This document shows positions 35,986-45,800 of a DNA stretch of 64,000 nucleotides, in pieces. A program made the translations under genes and the position numbers. Position 1 is the first letter of the stretch; each line of letters opens with the position of its first letter. The DNA comes from Curtobacterium sp. MCBA15_009. GTDB lineage: Bacteria; Actinomycetota; Actinomycetes; Actinomycetales; Microbacteriaceae. The DNA lies in the NCBI RefSeq assembly GCF_001864895.1, contig NZ_MJGO01000012.1, positions 78,048 through 142,047 of the forward strand. Reading direction: 5' to 3'. The notes under the pieces were generated by a model. It worked only from the letters and a program-made list of their open reading frames with translations. It ran no database searches and was not told where the DNA came from.

Positions 35986-37947
35986 CTACTGCACCAGGAA
36001 GAACTGCTCCCCGATGTCGACCCGCGCACCGCGCTCGACCCGGTACCGACGGCCCGGCTCGCAGCGACGGATCGAACCGTCGATGTGCCGGACCACGGTC
36101 CCGTTGCCCGAGAACCGGTCGGACACCCAGAGGTCGTCGCCGTCACGACCGAGCTCCAGGTGGATCTTCGACACCGACTTGCCGGGGTCGTGCACGGTCA
36201 GCAGGTCGTCGAACCGCTCGCCCGGCTGCGGGCGGGGCAGACGGCCGAGCAGCCCGGTGCCGTGCACGCCGAAGCGCTCACCGGTGCTGAAGTGCAGGAC
36301 GAACGGGGCCTGCACCGGAGCCTGCCCGACGATGCGGGTCTCCTCGACGTCCTCGGCGAGGTCGTCGTTCGCGCTCGACACCAGGGACGCGGGGTCCGGC
36401 TGGGCCGGAGCCTGCGCGGCATGGTCCGCGGCGCCGGGCATCGGCGGGATCACTCCCGGAGCACCCGGGATCGGGGGCAGCGGCGCGGCGAACGGCGCGG
36501 TCGACGGTGCCGCGGAGGGCACGGTGGCGGAACCCGGCGTCGTGGTCGCTGGCGCAGAGGGGAACGCGTCCGGGGACAGGCTCGGGGCGGCGTGCACCCC
36601 GCGCGGGCGGAGGCGCGGCCCGGAGTCCGCGAACTCGTCGTCCGTCACGGCCGGGGCACTGTCCGCCCCGGCGCTGTCGGTCACGTCGCCGTCGTCACCG
36701 TGACCGTCCGCGACGTCGACGTCGACGTCCGCGTCCGAGTCGCCGGCGGTGTCGTCCGCGTCCGAGTCGCCGGCGGTGTCGCCCGCATCGCCGCCGGTGT
36801 CGACCGCGGACGTACGGTCGACCGCCTCGGCCTCGTCGTCGGCAGCCCAGTCCGGGCGTGCCATCGGCAGCGGGACGACCGGTCCGGTGAAGGCCGCGGT
36901 CACGGCCGGGCGGACCGCGCCGCACTCGCCGCAGAAGATGTCGTCCGGCTCGAGCTGGTGGCCGCACACGTGGCAGGTCGTCGTGGCGTGCATGCCCGGC
37001 GTGACCAGCGGAGCCGGACGGAGCGGTCGGCGGTCGACCAGGGGTTCCACGACCGCGGTGTCGCCGGGCTGCGGCGGCGACGCGACGGGGCCGTCCGCAG
37101 CGGGGACGACCGGCTGGCCCGACTCCGCGTCGCCGTCGTCGGCCGACCCTGCGGTCGGAGCGGGGACGCGCAGGCCGTCGATGCCGGCTTCGTCTGACTG
37201 GTCGTCGCCCGGGCCGTGCTCGGCGGATGCTCCGACGGCCTCGTCGCCAGCGGACTCCGGGACGGGCGGCACAGGAGGAACGGGCGGCACCGGCGGGACG
37301 GGCGGCACCGGGGGGACGACGGGTTCGGCGACGACCTCGGGTTCGGCGGCGTTGCCGCGCCCCACCCACCACGAGGGACCGGCCGGCGCGGCCGGCGGTG
37401 CGACGTCCGCCGGAGGTGCCCAGACCGATGCCGGGACGCCGCTGTCGGCCGCGGGAGCGTCCGTCGGGGCGGCCGCCGACGCGGGGGGCGCCAGGCGGGT
37501 CCGTTCGGGATCGTCGGCGAGGTCAGCGCCGGGGACCGGCTCGGAGCGGTGGTCGGCGGGGTCGAGCGAGGGCTCGGCGCGCTGCGGGTTCGGCGCACCG
37601 CGCTCCGCCAACCCGGAGTCGGCACCGTGGACGTGCGTGGGCGCCTGCCGTGGGGCGAAGTCGTCGGGCCGCTGGACGGGGACCGCGCCGTTCCCCGGAC
37701 GGTCGGAGCCGGTCAGCCAGGCGCGTGTCGCCGGGTCGAGCGTGGCCTCGGGGAGCCAGGCGTCGGCGGCGGGGTCCGAGCGGCGGCCGTGCGCGTCGGG
37801 CTGCTGCAGGGGCGGCGGTGGTGCCTGTTCGACGGGAGGCTGGGCGACCGGGCGACGGCTGGCCGCGGCGGTCACCGCGCGTCCGCACTCACCGCAGAAG
37901 ATCGCCCCGTCCGGGAGCATCGATCCGCAGTGTTCGCATCTGATCAC
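35986..37947 (-). CDS. double zinc-ribbon protein with C-terminal FHA domain
   Basis: 653 residues. The zinc ribbon at residues 4-21 is CEHCG...CGECG, and a second one at about 323-342 is CHVCG...CGECG. Long disordered Ala/Pro/Asp-rich linkers contain VPP repeats. The C-terminal FHA domain (about 560-653) binds phosphothreonine: TGLLGRLPRPQP, SVSKIHLELG, FSGNGTVV. Just before it, EDVEETRIVGQ resembles the threonine phospho-sites of GarA-type FHA proteins (inference). The GTG start at 37947 overlaps the stop of the transglutaminase-like gene (GTGA). Confidence 0.88.
   Translation of the reverse strand: MIRCEHCGSMLPDGAIFCGECGRAVTAAASRRPVAQPPVEQAPPPPLQQPDAHGRRSDPAADAWLPEATLDPATRAWLTGSDRPGNGAVPVQRPDDFAPRQAPTHVHGADSGLAERGAPNPQRAEPSLDPADHRSEPVPGADLADDPERTRLAPPASAAAPTDAPAADSGVPASVWAPPADVAPPAAPAGPSWWVGRGNAAEPEVVAEPVVPPVPPVPPVPPVPPVPPVPESAGDEAVGASAEHGPGDDQSDEAGIDGLRVPAPTAGSADDGDAESGQPVVPAADGPVASPPQPGDTAVVEPLVDRRPLRPAPLVTPGMHATTTCHVCGHQLEPDDIFCGECGAVRPAVTAAFTGPVVPLPMARPDWAADDEAEAVDRTSAVDTGGDAGDTAGDSDADDTAGDSDADVDVDVADGHGDDGDVTDSAGADSAPAVTDDEFADSGPRLRPRGVHAAPSLSPDAFPSAPATTTPGSATVPSAAPSTAPFAAPLPPIPGAPGVIPPMPGAADHAAQAPAQPDPASLVSSANDDLAEDVEETRIVGQAPVQAPFVLHFSTGERFGVHGTGLLGRLPRPQPGERFDDLLTVHDPGKSVSKIHLELGRDGDDLWVSDRFSGNGTVVRHIDGSIRRCEPGRRYRVERGARVDIGEQFFLVQ
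36727..36780. repeat. 27-bp perfect tandem duplication in the zinc-ribbon/FHA gene
   Basis: 36727-36753 is identical to 36754-36780 and encodes the nine-residue unit DTAGDSDAD twice. It lies in the disordered linker. Confidence 0.85.
37261..37322. repeat. GGCGGCACC/GGCGGGACG repeat encoding (VPP)n
   Basis: A 9-bp degenerate tandem repeat that gives about seven Val-Pro-Pro units in the linker of the zinc-ribbon/FHA protein. Confidence 0.7.
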
Positions 37948-40406
37948 GGGGTGCCTCTGTCCTCACTCGGCCCTGCACGACGCTCGCCGGGCCTCGGCCC
38001 ATCGTAGTCGCCGCGTCCCCGAGCACCCTGCCGGGTCCGCCCACGAGGGGGTCGCCGTCCGCGGAGCGACCGCAGTGAGACGGCGGTGCGGAACCGTTCC
38101 CGTCGGTTCCGTCCGGTCCGGAGACTGCCGATCGCGTCGTCCGTCGCCGACCACATCCGGTCGGCGACCGACTCGTCGACGTCGCTCGGACCGAAGACCG
38201 CGCGGTCGGCGAGGGCTGCGAGGCCGGTCCCGCCGTCGCCGGGAGCACCCACCACCGCTTCGCGTCGTGTCGCGGACCGGGACACGTCGTGCCCGCGATC
38301 GAGCAGCGCGTCGCGGTACTCGTCCCAGGCGCCGACGACACGGCCGCGGGGCGTCGGCGCGCGACGACGGCGGCGTCGCCGTGCGCGCTTCACGAGCACG
38401 ATCACCGCGAACGGCAGCAGCACGAGCGCCGCGAGGCCGAGCACGCCGAGCACCCACGGCAACGCGGCCAGCAGGATCTGCAGCCACAGCGGCTGCACCG
38501 GCGGCGTGTTGCGGTCGGTCTGCGGCGGGGCCTGCTGGTCCTGGTCCTGCTGGGTGACGGGGGGCGGCGGCACGACCGTCTCCGGCCGGGTCACGGGCTG
38601 CGGCGTCTGCTGCTGCTCGTCCGGGATCTCGCGCACGGTCGGGTTCGGGTCGAGCATGACCCACCCCCACTGCGCGGTGTCGACCTCGATGCGCGCCGTC
38701 ACGTCCGAGCCGCGGAACGTCGTCGTGCCACCGCTCGTGCCCGCGTCGCCGCGATCGACTCCGGAGTCGCCGCCGGCGCTGAAGCCCATCACCACCCGCG
38801 CGGGGAACCCCAGCTCGTCGGCCATCAGCGCCGCGGCGGCGGCGTACTGCTCCTGGTCACCGATCATCAACGGCGCGGTGAGGAGCTCCTGGATCCGGTC
38901 GGCGCCGTGGCCCGAACGGCTCATCCGGTCGTCCCCGACCCCGTGGCTGACGTACCCGTTGCGCTTCAGCGACTGCAGTGCGGCCAGGAGCTTCGCGCCG
39001 GCCGCGGTCTCGCCGCGGGTCGTCGACTCGACGGTGTCGCGCACGGCCTCCGGCACGTCCCGCGTCGCCGGCACCGACGCGCTGCCCGGTCGCGCGGCGG
39101 CGAGCTGCTCCTGGGTCGGCTGGTCTGGCACCACGGCGGTCAGGTCGTACGACGTGCCGTCACCGACCCCGCCCACCACGGCACCGGTCTGCGTCGACGC
39201 GTTGTAGAAGAACGATCCGCGCTCGGACTCCGCGCCGCGACCGGTGAACTCGACCCGCTCGAGGTCGCCCACCGTCGGCAGCCACACACCGCTGTACCCC
39301 TCGACGGTCACGCCGACGCGGACGGCGGTGCCGTCGACCCCGCGGACGTCGACCGAGGTCGGCACCCGCTCGAAGGTGCCCGACGCCGACGCCCCGTCGG
39401 CGCCGCCCACCCGGTAGACGACCCCGTCGTACGTGTCGAGGGTGGCGATGCGCACGAACCCGTTCTCGGGGAGCCCGGTCACCCGCAGCTGCGGGGTGTC
39501 CGCGGCGGTCTGCTCCTCGTAGGCCCGGAAGCCGCTGAGCGGGCTGACGTGGTCGCGCGGGTCGAAGGGCTTCACGACGTCGGTCCGCGCCACGGTGCGC
39601 CCGACGGTGGGCGGTGCCACGAGGCCGAGTCCGGTCGCGACGACCGCGGCGGCGACGATCGTCCCCGTCCCCACGAGGGCCGGCCGCACGACGGACCGCA
39701 CGAGCGGGACCCTGGTGCCGATGGTGGTCGCGACGGCCACGGCGCGTCGCGCGTGGCGGACGGTCAGCGCCCACACCAGGGCGATCCCCACGAGCACCAC
39801 CGCGGTCAGCACGGATGTGTCGAGTCGGCTCGGTCCGACGACCACGCCGACCGCGAACAGCACCAGTGCCGGGATGCTCGCGAGCTCCGGCCGGGAGGCA
39901 CGGGTCGCCACGCTCACGGACGTCACCGCCGCCACCAGGAGCGTCACGAAGTACGGCACGAGGAGCGCCTCGTACGACCCGACCGGCAGGCTGATGGTCA
40001 CCAGCTGCTTCCAGCCCAGCGCGACGCCGGCGAAGAGGTCGAGGAGTCCGGGACCGGTGGGCAGCAGCCCGGCCGCCCGGTCGGGCACCGCGGCCGGCAC
40101 GCCGGTCAGCGTGAACGCCGCGACGCCCGCGACGGCGACCACTGCCGCGGGCAACCGCAGGACGGCGCCGAGCAGGGCGACGAGCGTGCCGGCGACGATC
40201 GCGGTCACCGCAGCAGCGACCATCGCCTGGTCGCGGTAGACCGGCCACCAGGACGTGCTCGCCACGGCGAGCAGGAGCCAGACGACCAGGGTGCTGCCGG
40301 CCAGCCGCAGCGGTGCGGCACGGCGGGCGTCCCGGCGGTCGGAACGCCGGGTGGTGCGCCGTGCGCGCTCCGGCGCGGTCGGGTCGGCCACGGGTGCTGC
40401 GCTCAT
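37944..40406 (-). CDS. transglutaminase-fold membrane protein, catalytic residues lost
   Basis: 820 residues. About six membrane helices lie in the first 240, followed by a large external region and a transglutaminase-like core (about 490-590). One more helix (WLQILLAALPWVLGVLGLAA, about 645-675) and a basic cytoplasmic tail follow. In the core the catalytic Cys position is Gln518 (IGDQEQYAAA), the His position is Thr570 (VTARIEV) and only Asp586 (MLDPNP) remains. It is therefore probably not an active protease or transglutaminase. It starts at an ATG overlapping the DUF58 stop (ATGA), and MoxR-DUF58-transglutaminase is a recurrent gene trio. Confidence 0.9.
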   Translation of the reverse strand: MSAAPVADPTAPERARRTTRRSDRRDARRAAPLRLAGSTLVVWLLLAVASTSWWPVYRDQAMVAAAVTAIVAGTLVALLGAVLRLPAAVVAVAGVAAFTLTGVPAAVPDRAAGLLPTGPGLLDLFAGVALGWKQLVTISLPVGSYEALLVPYFVTLLVAAVTSVSVATRASRPELASIPALVLFAVGVVVGPSRLDTSVLTAVVLVGIALVWALTVRHARRAVAVATTIGTRVPLVRSVVRPALVGTGTIVAAAVVATGLGLVAPPTVGRTVARTDVVKPFDPRDHVSPLSGFRAYEEQTAADTPQLRVTGLPENGFVRIATLDTYDGVVYRVGGADGASASGTFERVPTSVDVRGVDGTAVRVGVTVEGYSGVWLPTVGDLERVEFTGRGAESERGSFFYNASTQTGAVVGGVGDGTSYDLTAVVPDQPTQEQLAAARPGSASVPATRDVPEAVRDTVESTTRGETAAGAKLLAALQSLKRNGYVSHGVGDDRMSRSGHGADRIQELLTAPLMIGDQEQYAAAAALMADELGFPARVVMGFSAGGDSGVDRGDAGTSGGTTTFRGSDVTARIEVDTAQWGWVMLDPNPTVREIPDEQQQTPQPVTRPETVVPPPPVTQQDQDQQAPPQTDRNTPPVQPLWLQILLAALPWVLGVLGLAALVLLPFAVIVLVKRARRRRRRRAPTPRGRVVGAWDEYRDALLDRGHDVSRSATRREAVVGAPGDGGTGLAALADRAVFGPSDVDESVADRMWSATDDAIGSLRTGRNRRERFRTAVSLRSLRGRRPPRGRTRQGARGRGDYDGPRPGERRAGPSEDRGTP

Positions 40407-41818
40407 GCGGCCGCTGCCGATCGGTGCAGCGCGTGCCGCAGGTCGTCCAGGTAGCCGATGGTCATCACCGTCAGACCCGCGACGCGCAGGAACCGGGGCT
40501 GCGCCTCCGGCTCGCAGATCACCGCGACGACCTCGACGCCCACCGGGAAGCGCGTGGCCGCGAGGCGGAGCGCCGGCAGCCCGACGGTCGACCCGACCAC
40601 GAGGAAGGCGACCGAGATCCCCTCGGCGTCGTTGCCGACGATGCGCGCGACCTCGGCGACCGGCAGGCACGCGTCGGCCAGGGCGACGGACGCGAAGTCG
40701 TCGAGCAGGCGAGTCGGCGTGATCGTCGGCAGGGACCGCACGGCGTAGACCGCGCGACGCGCGAACTCGGGTGTCCGCTCGGACACCACGACGGAGACCT
40801 CGCGGCCGTCGCGGATCGCCCGTGCGCCGAGCGACGCGGCGGCGCTGACGGCGAGCTCGAACTCGTCGTCGTCACCGAACTCGGCACGCGCCGTGCCCAG
40901 TGCGACGACGAGGTGGGAGCGACGGGTGTCCTCGAACTGGCGCACCATCAGCGCGCCGGACTTCGCCGTCGACTTCCAGTGGATCGTGCGCGGGTCGTCA
41001 CCCGGCATGTACTCGCGGATGGCGTGGAAGGCGATGTCCGCCGGCGAGAGGTCGGTGGTCGCCTGTCCCTCGAGGTCCCGCACCAGACCGGTGCTCGTGG
41101 ACGGGATCGCGATGGTCCGGGGGTGCACGATGACCTGCTCCCGGGCCGTCCATACGACCTCGCGGCGGACCAGTCCGACCGGGTCGGCGCGGACGCCGGT
41201 CACCGGGCCGACGTCGAGCACCCCGCGGCGCAGGGTCGGCACGGGCACCTCGCGCTCGAACGTGCCCTGCGGGCCGATCGCGGGGATGGCGACGTCGACC
41301 AGCCCCGAACCGACCGGCACCTCGACGGTCGTCGGCACGGAGGGCAGCCGCGAGGGGTTCTCCGCTGTCACCACCACGCCAGCGGCGTCGCCGACGGCCA
41401 CCCGGTGCTGCGGCAGCCGCATGCGGATCACCAGCCGTGACCGGCCGATGAGCGCGACGGCCGCGACGACCACCAGCACCGCACCGGCGAACCCGACGAC
41501 CACGATCTCGCGCAGCCCGAACCGGTAGCCCGTCACGAACGCGACGAGCGTGAGCGCGGCGACCGTCCAGCCGAGCCCGGTGACGACCGACGAGACCTCG
41601 CCCCAGGAACGCGTGACGAGCCTCCAGGCCGTCGCCCAGGCCCGGACGACGCCGACGACGGCGTCCGCTGCGACGCCCTCGCGGTCCCCGACGATCCGGG
41701 ACCGGACGTTGGTCATGCCGGCGACCGTCCCCGTGCGCTCGTACGCCGTCGTCCCGCGACGCGACCGCGTCGAGGACGGGCGGCGCGAGCGCGTGGAGAC
41801 GGGCCGGCGGTCCGTCAC
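40403..41818 (-). CDS. DUF58 domain-containing membrane protein
   Basis: 471 residues. Two membrane helices (VVTGLGWTVAALTLVAFVTG, IVVVGFAGAVLVVVAAVAL) lie near residues 78-122, followed by a soluble region. The family signature REYMPGDDPRTIHWKSTAKS is at about 270-290, ahead of a von Willebrand A-like C-half. DUF58 proteins occur with MoxR ATPases and transglutaminase-like proteins; the role is thought to be assembly or maturation of complexes. The GTG at 41818 overlaps the MoxR stop (GTGA). The first 45 residues are basic and low-complexity, so a later start is possible. Confidence 0.92.
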   Translation of the reverse strand: MTDRRPVSTRSRRPSSTRSRRGTTAYERTGTVAGMTNVRSRIVGDREGVAADAVVGVVRAWATAWRLVTRSWGEVSSVVTGLGWTVAALTLVAFVTGYRFGLREIVVVGFAGAVLVVVAAVALIGRSRLVIRMRLPQHRVAVGDAAGVVVTAENPSRLPSVPTTVEVPVGSGLVDVAIPAIGPQGTFEREVPVPTLRRGVLDVGPVTGVRADPVGLVRREVVWTAREQVIVHPRTIAIPSTSTGLVRDLEGQATTDLSPADIAFHAIREYMPGDDPRTIHWKSTAKSGALMVRQFEDTRRSHLVVALGTARAEFGDDDEFELAVSAAASLGARAIRDGREVSVVVSERTPEFARRAVYAVRSLPTITPTRLLDDFASVALADACLPVAEVARIVGNDAEGISVAFLVVGSTVGLPALRLAATRFPVGVEVVAVICEPEAQPRFLRVAGLTVMTIGYLDDLRHALHRSAAAA

Positions 41819-42786
41819 GTCGTGACCCGGTCGGCCGGCGGCGGGGTCTCGACCAGGAGCTGCGCGATCACGCTCGGCGAGCTGACGCCGTCGAACTCGG
41901 CCTCGGCGTCGAGCACGAGCCGGTGCGCGAGCACGGGCACGGCGAGGGCCTTGACGTCGTCCGGCGTGACGTAGTGGCGGCCGTTCAGCGCCGCGAAGAC
42001 GCGGGCGGCCCGGATGAGGCCCATCGCACCACGGACGCTGACGCCGAGGCGGACCTCGCTCGCCGAGCGGGTGGCGTCGACGAGCCGTGCCACGTAGTCC
42101 GCGATCACGGCGTCGACGTGCACCGAGCGGGCGAGCGCGGCCATCTCGGTGATCGTCGCCGCGGGGACGACGCTCGCGAGCGGCACCGAGGCCGAGGGCG
42201 CCGAGGACGTCTCGAGGATCTTCACCGTCGCGGCGTGGTCCGGGTAGCCGATCGAGGTCTTCATGAGGAAGCGGTCGAGCTGCGCCTCGGGCAGCCGGTA
42301 CGTGCCGGCCTGCTCGACGGGGTTCTGCGTGGCGATCACCATGAACGGGGCGGCGAGCCGGTGGTTCACGCCGTCGACGGTGATCGCGGACTCCTCCATC
42401 GCCTCGAGCAGCGCGGACTGGGTCTTCGGGCTCGCACGGTTGATCTCGTCGGCGAGCACGATGTTCGCGAACACCGGACCGCGGTGGAAGTCGAACTCCT
42501 GGGTGCGCTGGTCGTACACGCTGATGCCGGTGATGTCACCGGGCAGCAGGTCCGGCGTGAACTGGATGCGGTTCGTCGTGCCCTGCACGCTCTGCGCCAT
42601 CGCCCGGGCGAGGCTGGTCTTGCCGGTGCCGGGGACGTCCTCGAGCAGCAGGTGGCCCTCGCTGAGCATGGCCGTGACCGCGAGCCGGATCACGAACGTC
42701 TTCCCGAGGAGCACCTGCTCGACGTTGGTCACGATGCGGCCTGCGACGTCGGCGAACCAGGTGGCCTGCTCCGGGGTCATGCTCAT
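41815..42786 (-). CDS. MoxR-family AAA+ ATPase
   Basis: 323 residues. Walker A is LLEDVPGTGKTSLARAMAQS, Walker B is IVLADEINRASPKTQSALLE, sensor 1 is MVIATQNPVEQAGTYRLPEA, and sensor 2 is RLGVSVRGAMGLIRAA. MoxR proteins act as chaperone-like remodelers with DUF58/VWA partners. The start is the ATG at 42786, with AAGGA about 11 nt upstream; a second ATG is two codons on. It follows the giant surface protein by 70 nt and overlaps DUF58. Confidence 0.94.
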   Translation of the reverse strand: MSMTPEQATWFADVAGRIVTNVEQVLLGKTFVIRLAVTAMLSEGHLLLEDVPGTGKTSLARAMAQSVQGTTNRIQFTPDLLPGDITGISVYDQRTQEFDFHRGPVFANIVLADEINRASPKTQSALLEAMEESAITVDGVNHRLAAPFMVIATQNPVEQAGTYRLPEAQLDRFLMKTSIGYPDHAATVKILETSSAPSASVPLASVVPAATITEMAALARSVHVDAVIADYVARLVDATRSASEVRLGVSVRGAMGLIRAARVFAALNGRHYVTPDDVKALAVPVLAHRLVLDAEAEFDGVSSPSVIAQLLVETPPPADRVTT

Positions 42787-42856
42787 GCGGGGTCGGTCCT
42801 TCGTTGGTGGCGTTCTGGCGATTGGGCGGTCGGGCTGGTCGGGCAGCGCCGCGGGA

Positions 42857-45800
42857 TCAGGGAGCGGCTGGGTCTGACGGGGCCGGTGCCGGCTCGGGCT
42901 CCGGGGCCGGCGTGATCGCGACGAGGTCGGAAGCGTCGCCGAGCCCCTCGTTCGAACCGTCCGGCAGCGACAGCGTCGCACGGAGCTTGAGCGACTTCGC
43001 CAACGGCGGCGGTGTCGGCGTCGGTTCTCCGGCGTTCCAACCGGAGGAGGTGAAGAACCCGGTCCCGTCGTCGCTGTAGTACCAGTACGCCGTGAAGTGC
43101 ACGCTGACGCCGGTACCGCTCGGCCCGGTGACCCCGAGCGGCTGCCCCTCCTGCGCAGAGGTGACGGTCGCGGTCGTGTCGTACGCGGCAGCCGTCCCCG
43201 TCCAGGACTGGTCGTCGCTCGTGCAGAACGAGCTGCCGGGCCCACCGCAGGCGCGGACGAGCAGTTGCACGGCGACGTTGCGCGCACCCGAGCCGGGGAC
43301 ACCGGTCCACGTCTCGCCCGGTCGGAGCGACACCGTCTGTCCGCCGGTCTCGAGCTGGTAGTGGTGCGCGTCACGGGACGACGCGGTCACGCTGACGTTC
43401 CACGTGTTCGTCCCGACCTTCGTCACGTCGACGCCGGCGCGCCCGGTGGCGGTCGGACGTTCGTAGGTCACCGCGTCCGCGTACGCCACGTTGCAGAAGT
43501 AGCCGTTCGAGACGGTCACCGCGTACCGCGTGGTCCCGGCGCCGACCCCGGAGTCCCGAGCCGGGCTGCTGGTGCCGAGCGAGTTCGACGGCGGCGCCTT
43601 GCAGTCGACGTCGGCGGAGCGGTACGCCGCGTAGCGCAGCCCCGATCCCCCCGCGGCGTCCGCCGGACCCCAGGTGACGTTCACCGACGACCGACCGGAA
43701 TCGTCCGCCTGTGCACCGGCCTCGGCCTGCACGTTCGACGGCTTGCCGGGCGTCCCGACCGCCGTGCCGGACCCCGAGCCGGAGTTCCACTGCACCACGG
43801 TGCCGTTGCGGTCGGCGTCGTTGTGCGCGGAGACGGAGACCGAGTACTTCGCACCGCTCTCGGCGCCGGTGAACGAGGTGCTCGTCGCGGTGCCGGTCCG
43901 GCGCATGGTGGAGAGGCCGGGGCCCTTGATCGTCACGACGTAGTCGTCGACCGCGCTCCCGCCCCGGGGTGCCGGTACTGCGTTCCAGGCGACGTCGAGC
44001 TGGTTCGGCGTGCTCTTGCTCGGCGAGACCCGGATGTTCTTCGGCGGGGCCGGCACGTAGTCCGCGCTCATCGAGACGGACCGCGCGGACGGCTTCGAGT
44101 CGCCGATGGCGTTCGTCGCGACGACCTGGAACCGGTACGACGCCTTCGGGTCGATCCCGGTCAGCTGGCAGACCGTCGACGTCCCGCAGTTCTTCGTGAG
44201 CCCGTTCGTCCCGACGACGCGGTAGCCCGTGATCGGCGCGTTGTTGCCCTGCGGCGCGGCCCAGGTCAGCGAGAGCTGGCCGCCGTCGTACGACCCCGTG
44301 CGGGTCGGCGTGCCGGGTGCGTCCGGCACGTCCTGCACCGAGATCGTCACGTCGCCCCAGACGTACCGGTTCGGGTCGTTCGTCGCGTCGGCGACCTGGT
44401 ACTGCAGGTGCGCGTCGACGGGCTTGGCCGTGTCCGACACCCGGACCTGCAGCCGGGACCGGTCTCCGCTCGGCGTGACGGTCACGCCGCTCGGCAGCCC
44501 GCCGGACAGGCCGCGGATGTTCACCACGCGCAATCGCTGCCCGGGGAACGGGTTGGTCGGCTGGTCGTTCGTGAGCACGTCGATGGTCGTCGTCGCGCCG
44601 CGCTTCGTGACGGACCGGTCCGCGCCCGGCTGCACGAGCGGACGGGTCGACGCGACGATGCCCACGGTCACGGTTCCCGCGCGGCCGGCGTTGGCGTCGT
44701 CGTTCACGCCGATCCCGATGGCGGCCGTGGTGTTCTTCTTCGCCGTGTCGGCGACGGCGATCGTCAGCTGCTGCTTCGCGATGCTCGCGGTGACGCCGTC
44801 CGCTGGCCGCCCGACGACCGAGTACCGCAGCTCGGGCAGGTCGCGCGGGTACGGGTAGTCGGTGAGCTTCGTCAGGTCGATCGTGCGGCGCTCCCCCGGC
44901 TGCATCTCGACGGCCGAACCGGTGAAGGCCGGCGGCTGGTTCGACCGGGGCGTCACCGTGATGGGCAGCACCAGGGTCGCGACGCGTCCCTTGCCGCCGT
45001 TCGCCGACGAACCGTCCGTGACCTCGAACGAGATGGAGGCGTTGCCGTAGTACAGCTTCGACGACGTGAACTGCAGGGTCGACGAGTCGACGACCAGGCG
45101 CTGCCCGTTCGCGTGCGTCGCCTTCACGGTGCCGCGGTCGGTGATCGTCGCGGTCTTGCCGTTCGCGGTCACGACGAAGTCGTCGAGCGGGATCCGCACG
45201 GTCGCCTCGCTCTTCACCGTGATCGTCCCCGCACTGCGGTTGATCTGCGGCAGTGCGTCGTCGAAGCCCGGCACGTTGATGAAGCCGTAGGACACGATGT
45301 CCGGGTGGTCGACGCGTGCCACCGAGAACGGGATCACCTGCGAGTCGTCGGTGAGCCGGACGGTGATCCGTTCGTCGTCGGTGGTGCGGGCCGTGTCGCC
45401 GTAGCCGTCGACCAGGCCGACCTTCAGGTCGGCCGAGGTGCCCTCGGCGAAGAAGACGTTCTCGAGCACGTCGACCGTCACGCTCTGGCGGTGCAGGATG
45501 TCCTGCAGGTCGAGGGTGGTGTCGTCCACCTCGGGTCGCAGCGGCTGGGCGTCCTCGTCGACCGTGACCGTCAGGAACGCGGTGCTCGAACCGCCGCTGC
45601 TGTTGGTCACCGTGTAGAGCACGGCGTAGTCGCCGGACTTCGCCGTCTTCGGCGGGGTCACCCGGATCTGCTGCTTCCGCAGGATCTTCGCCGCGACGTC
45701 GTCGGCGGTCGGCTCGGCGGCGGTGACGGTGAGCTGTCCGCCCTCGGGGTCGGAGTCGTTCTGCATCACCCGGACGGTCACCGAGCCGCCGGGACGGATG

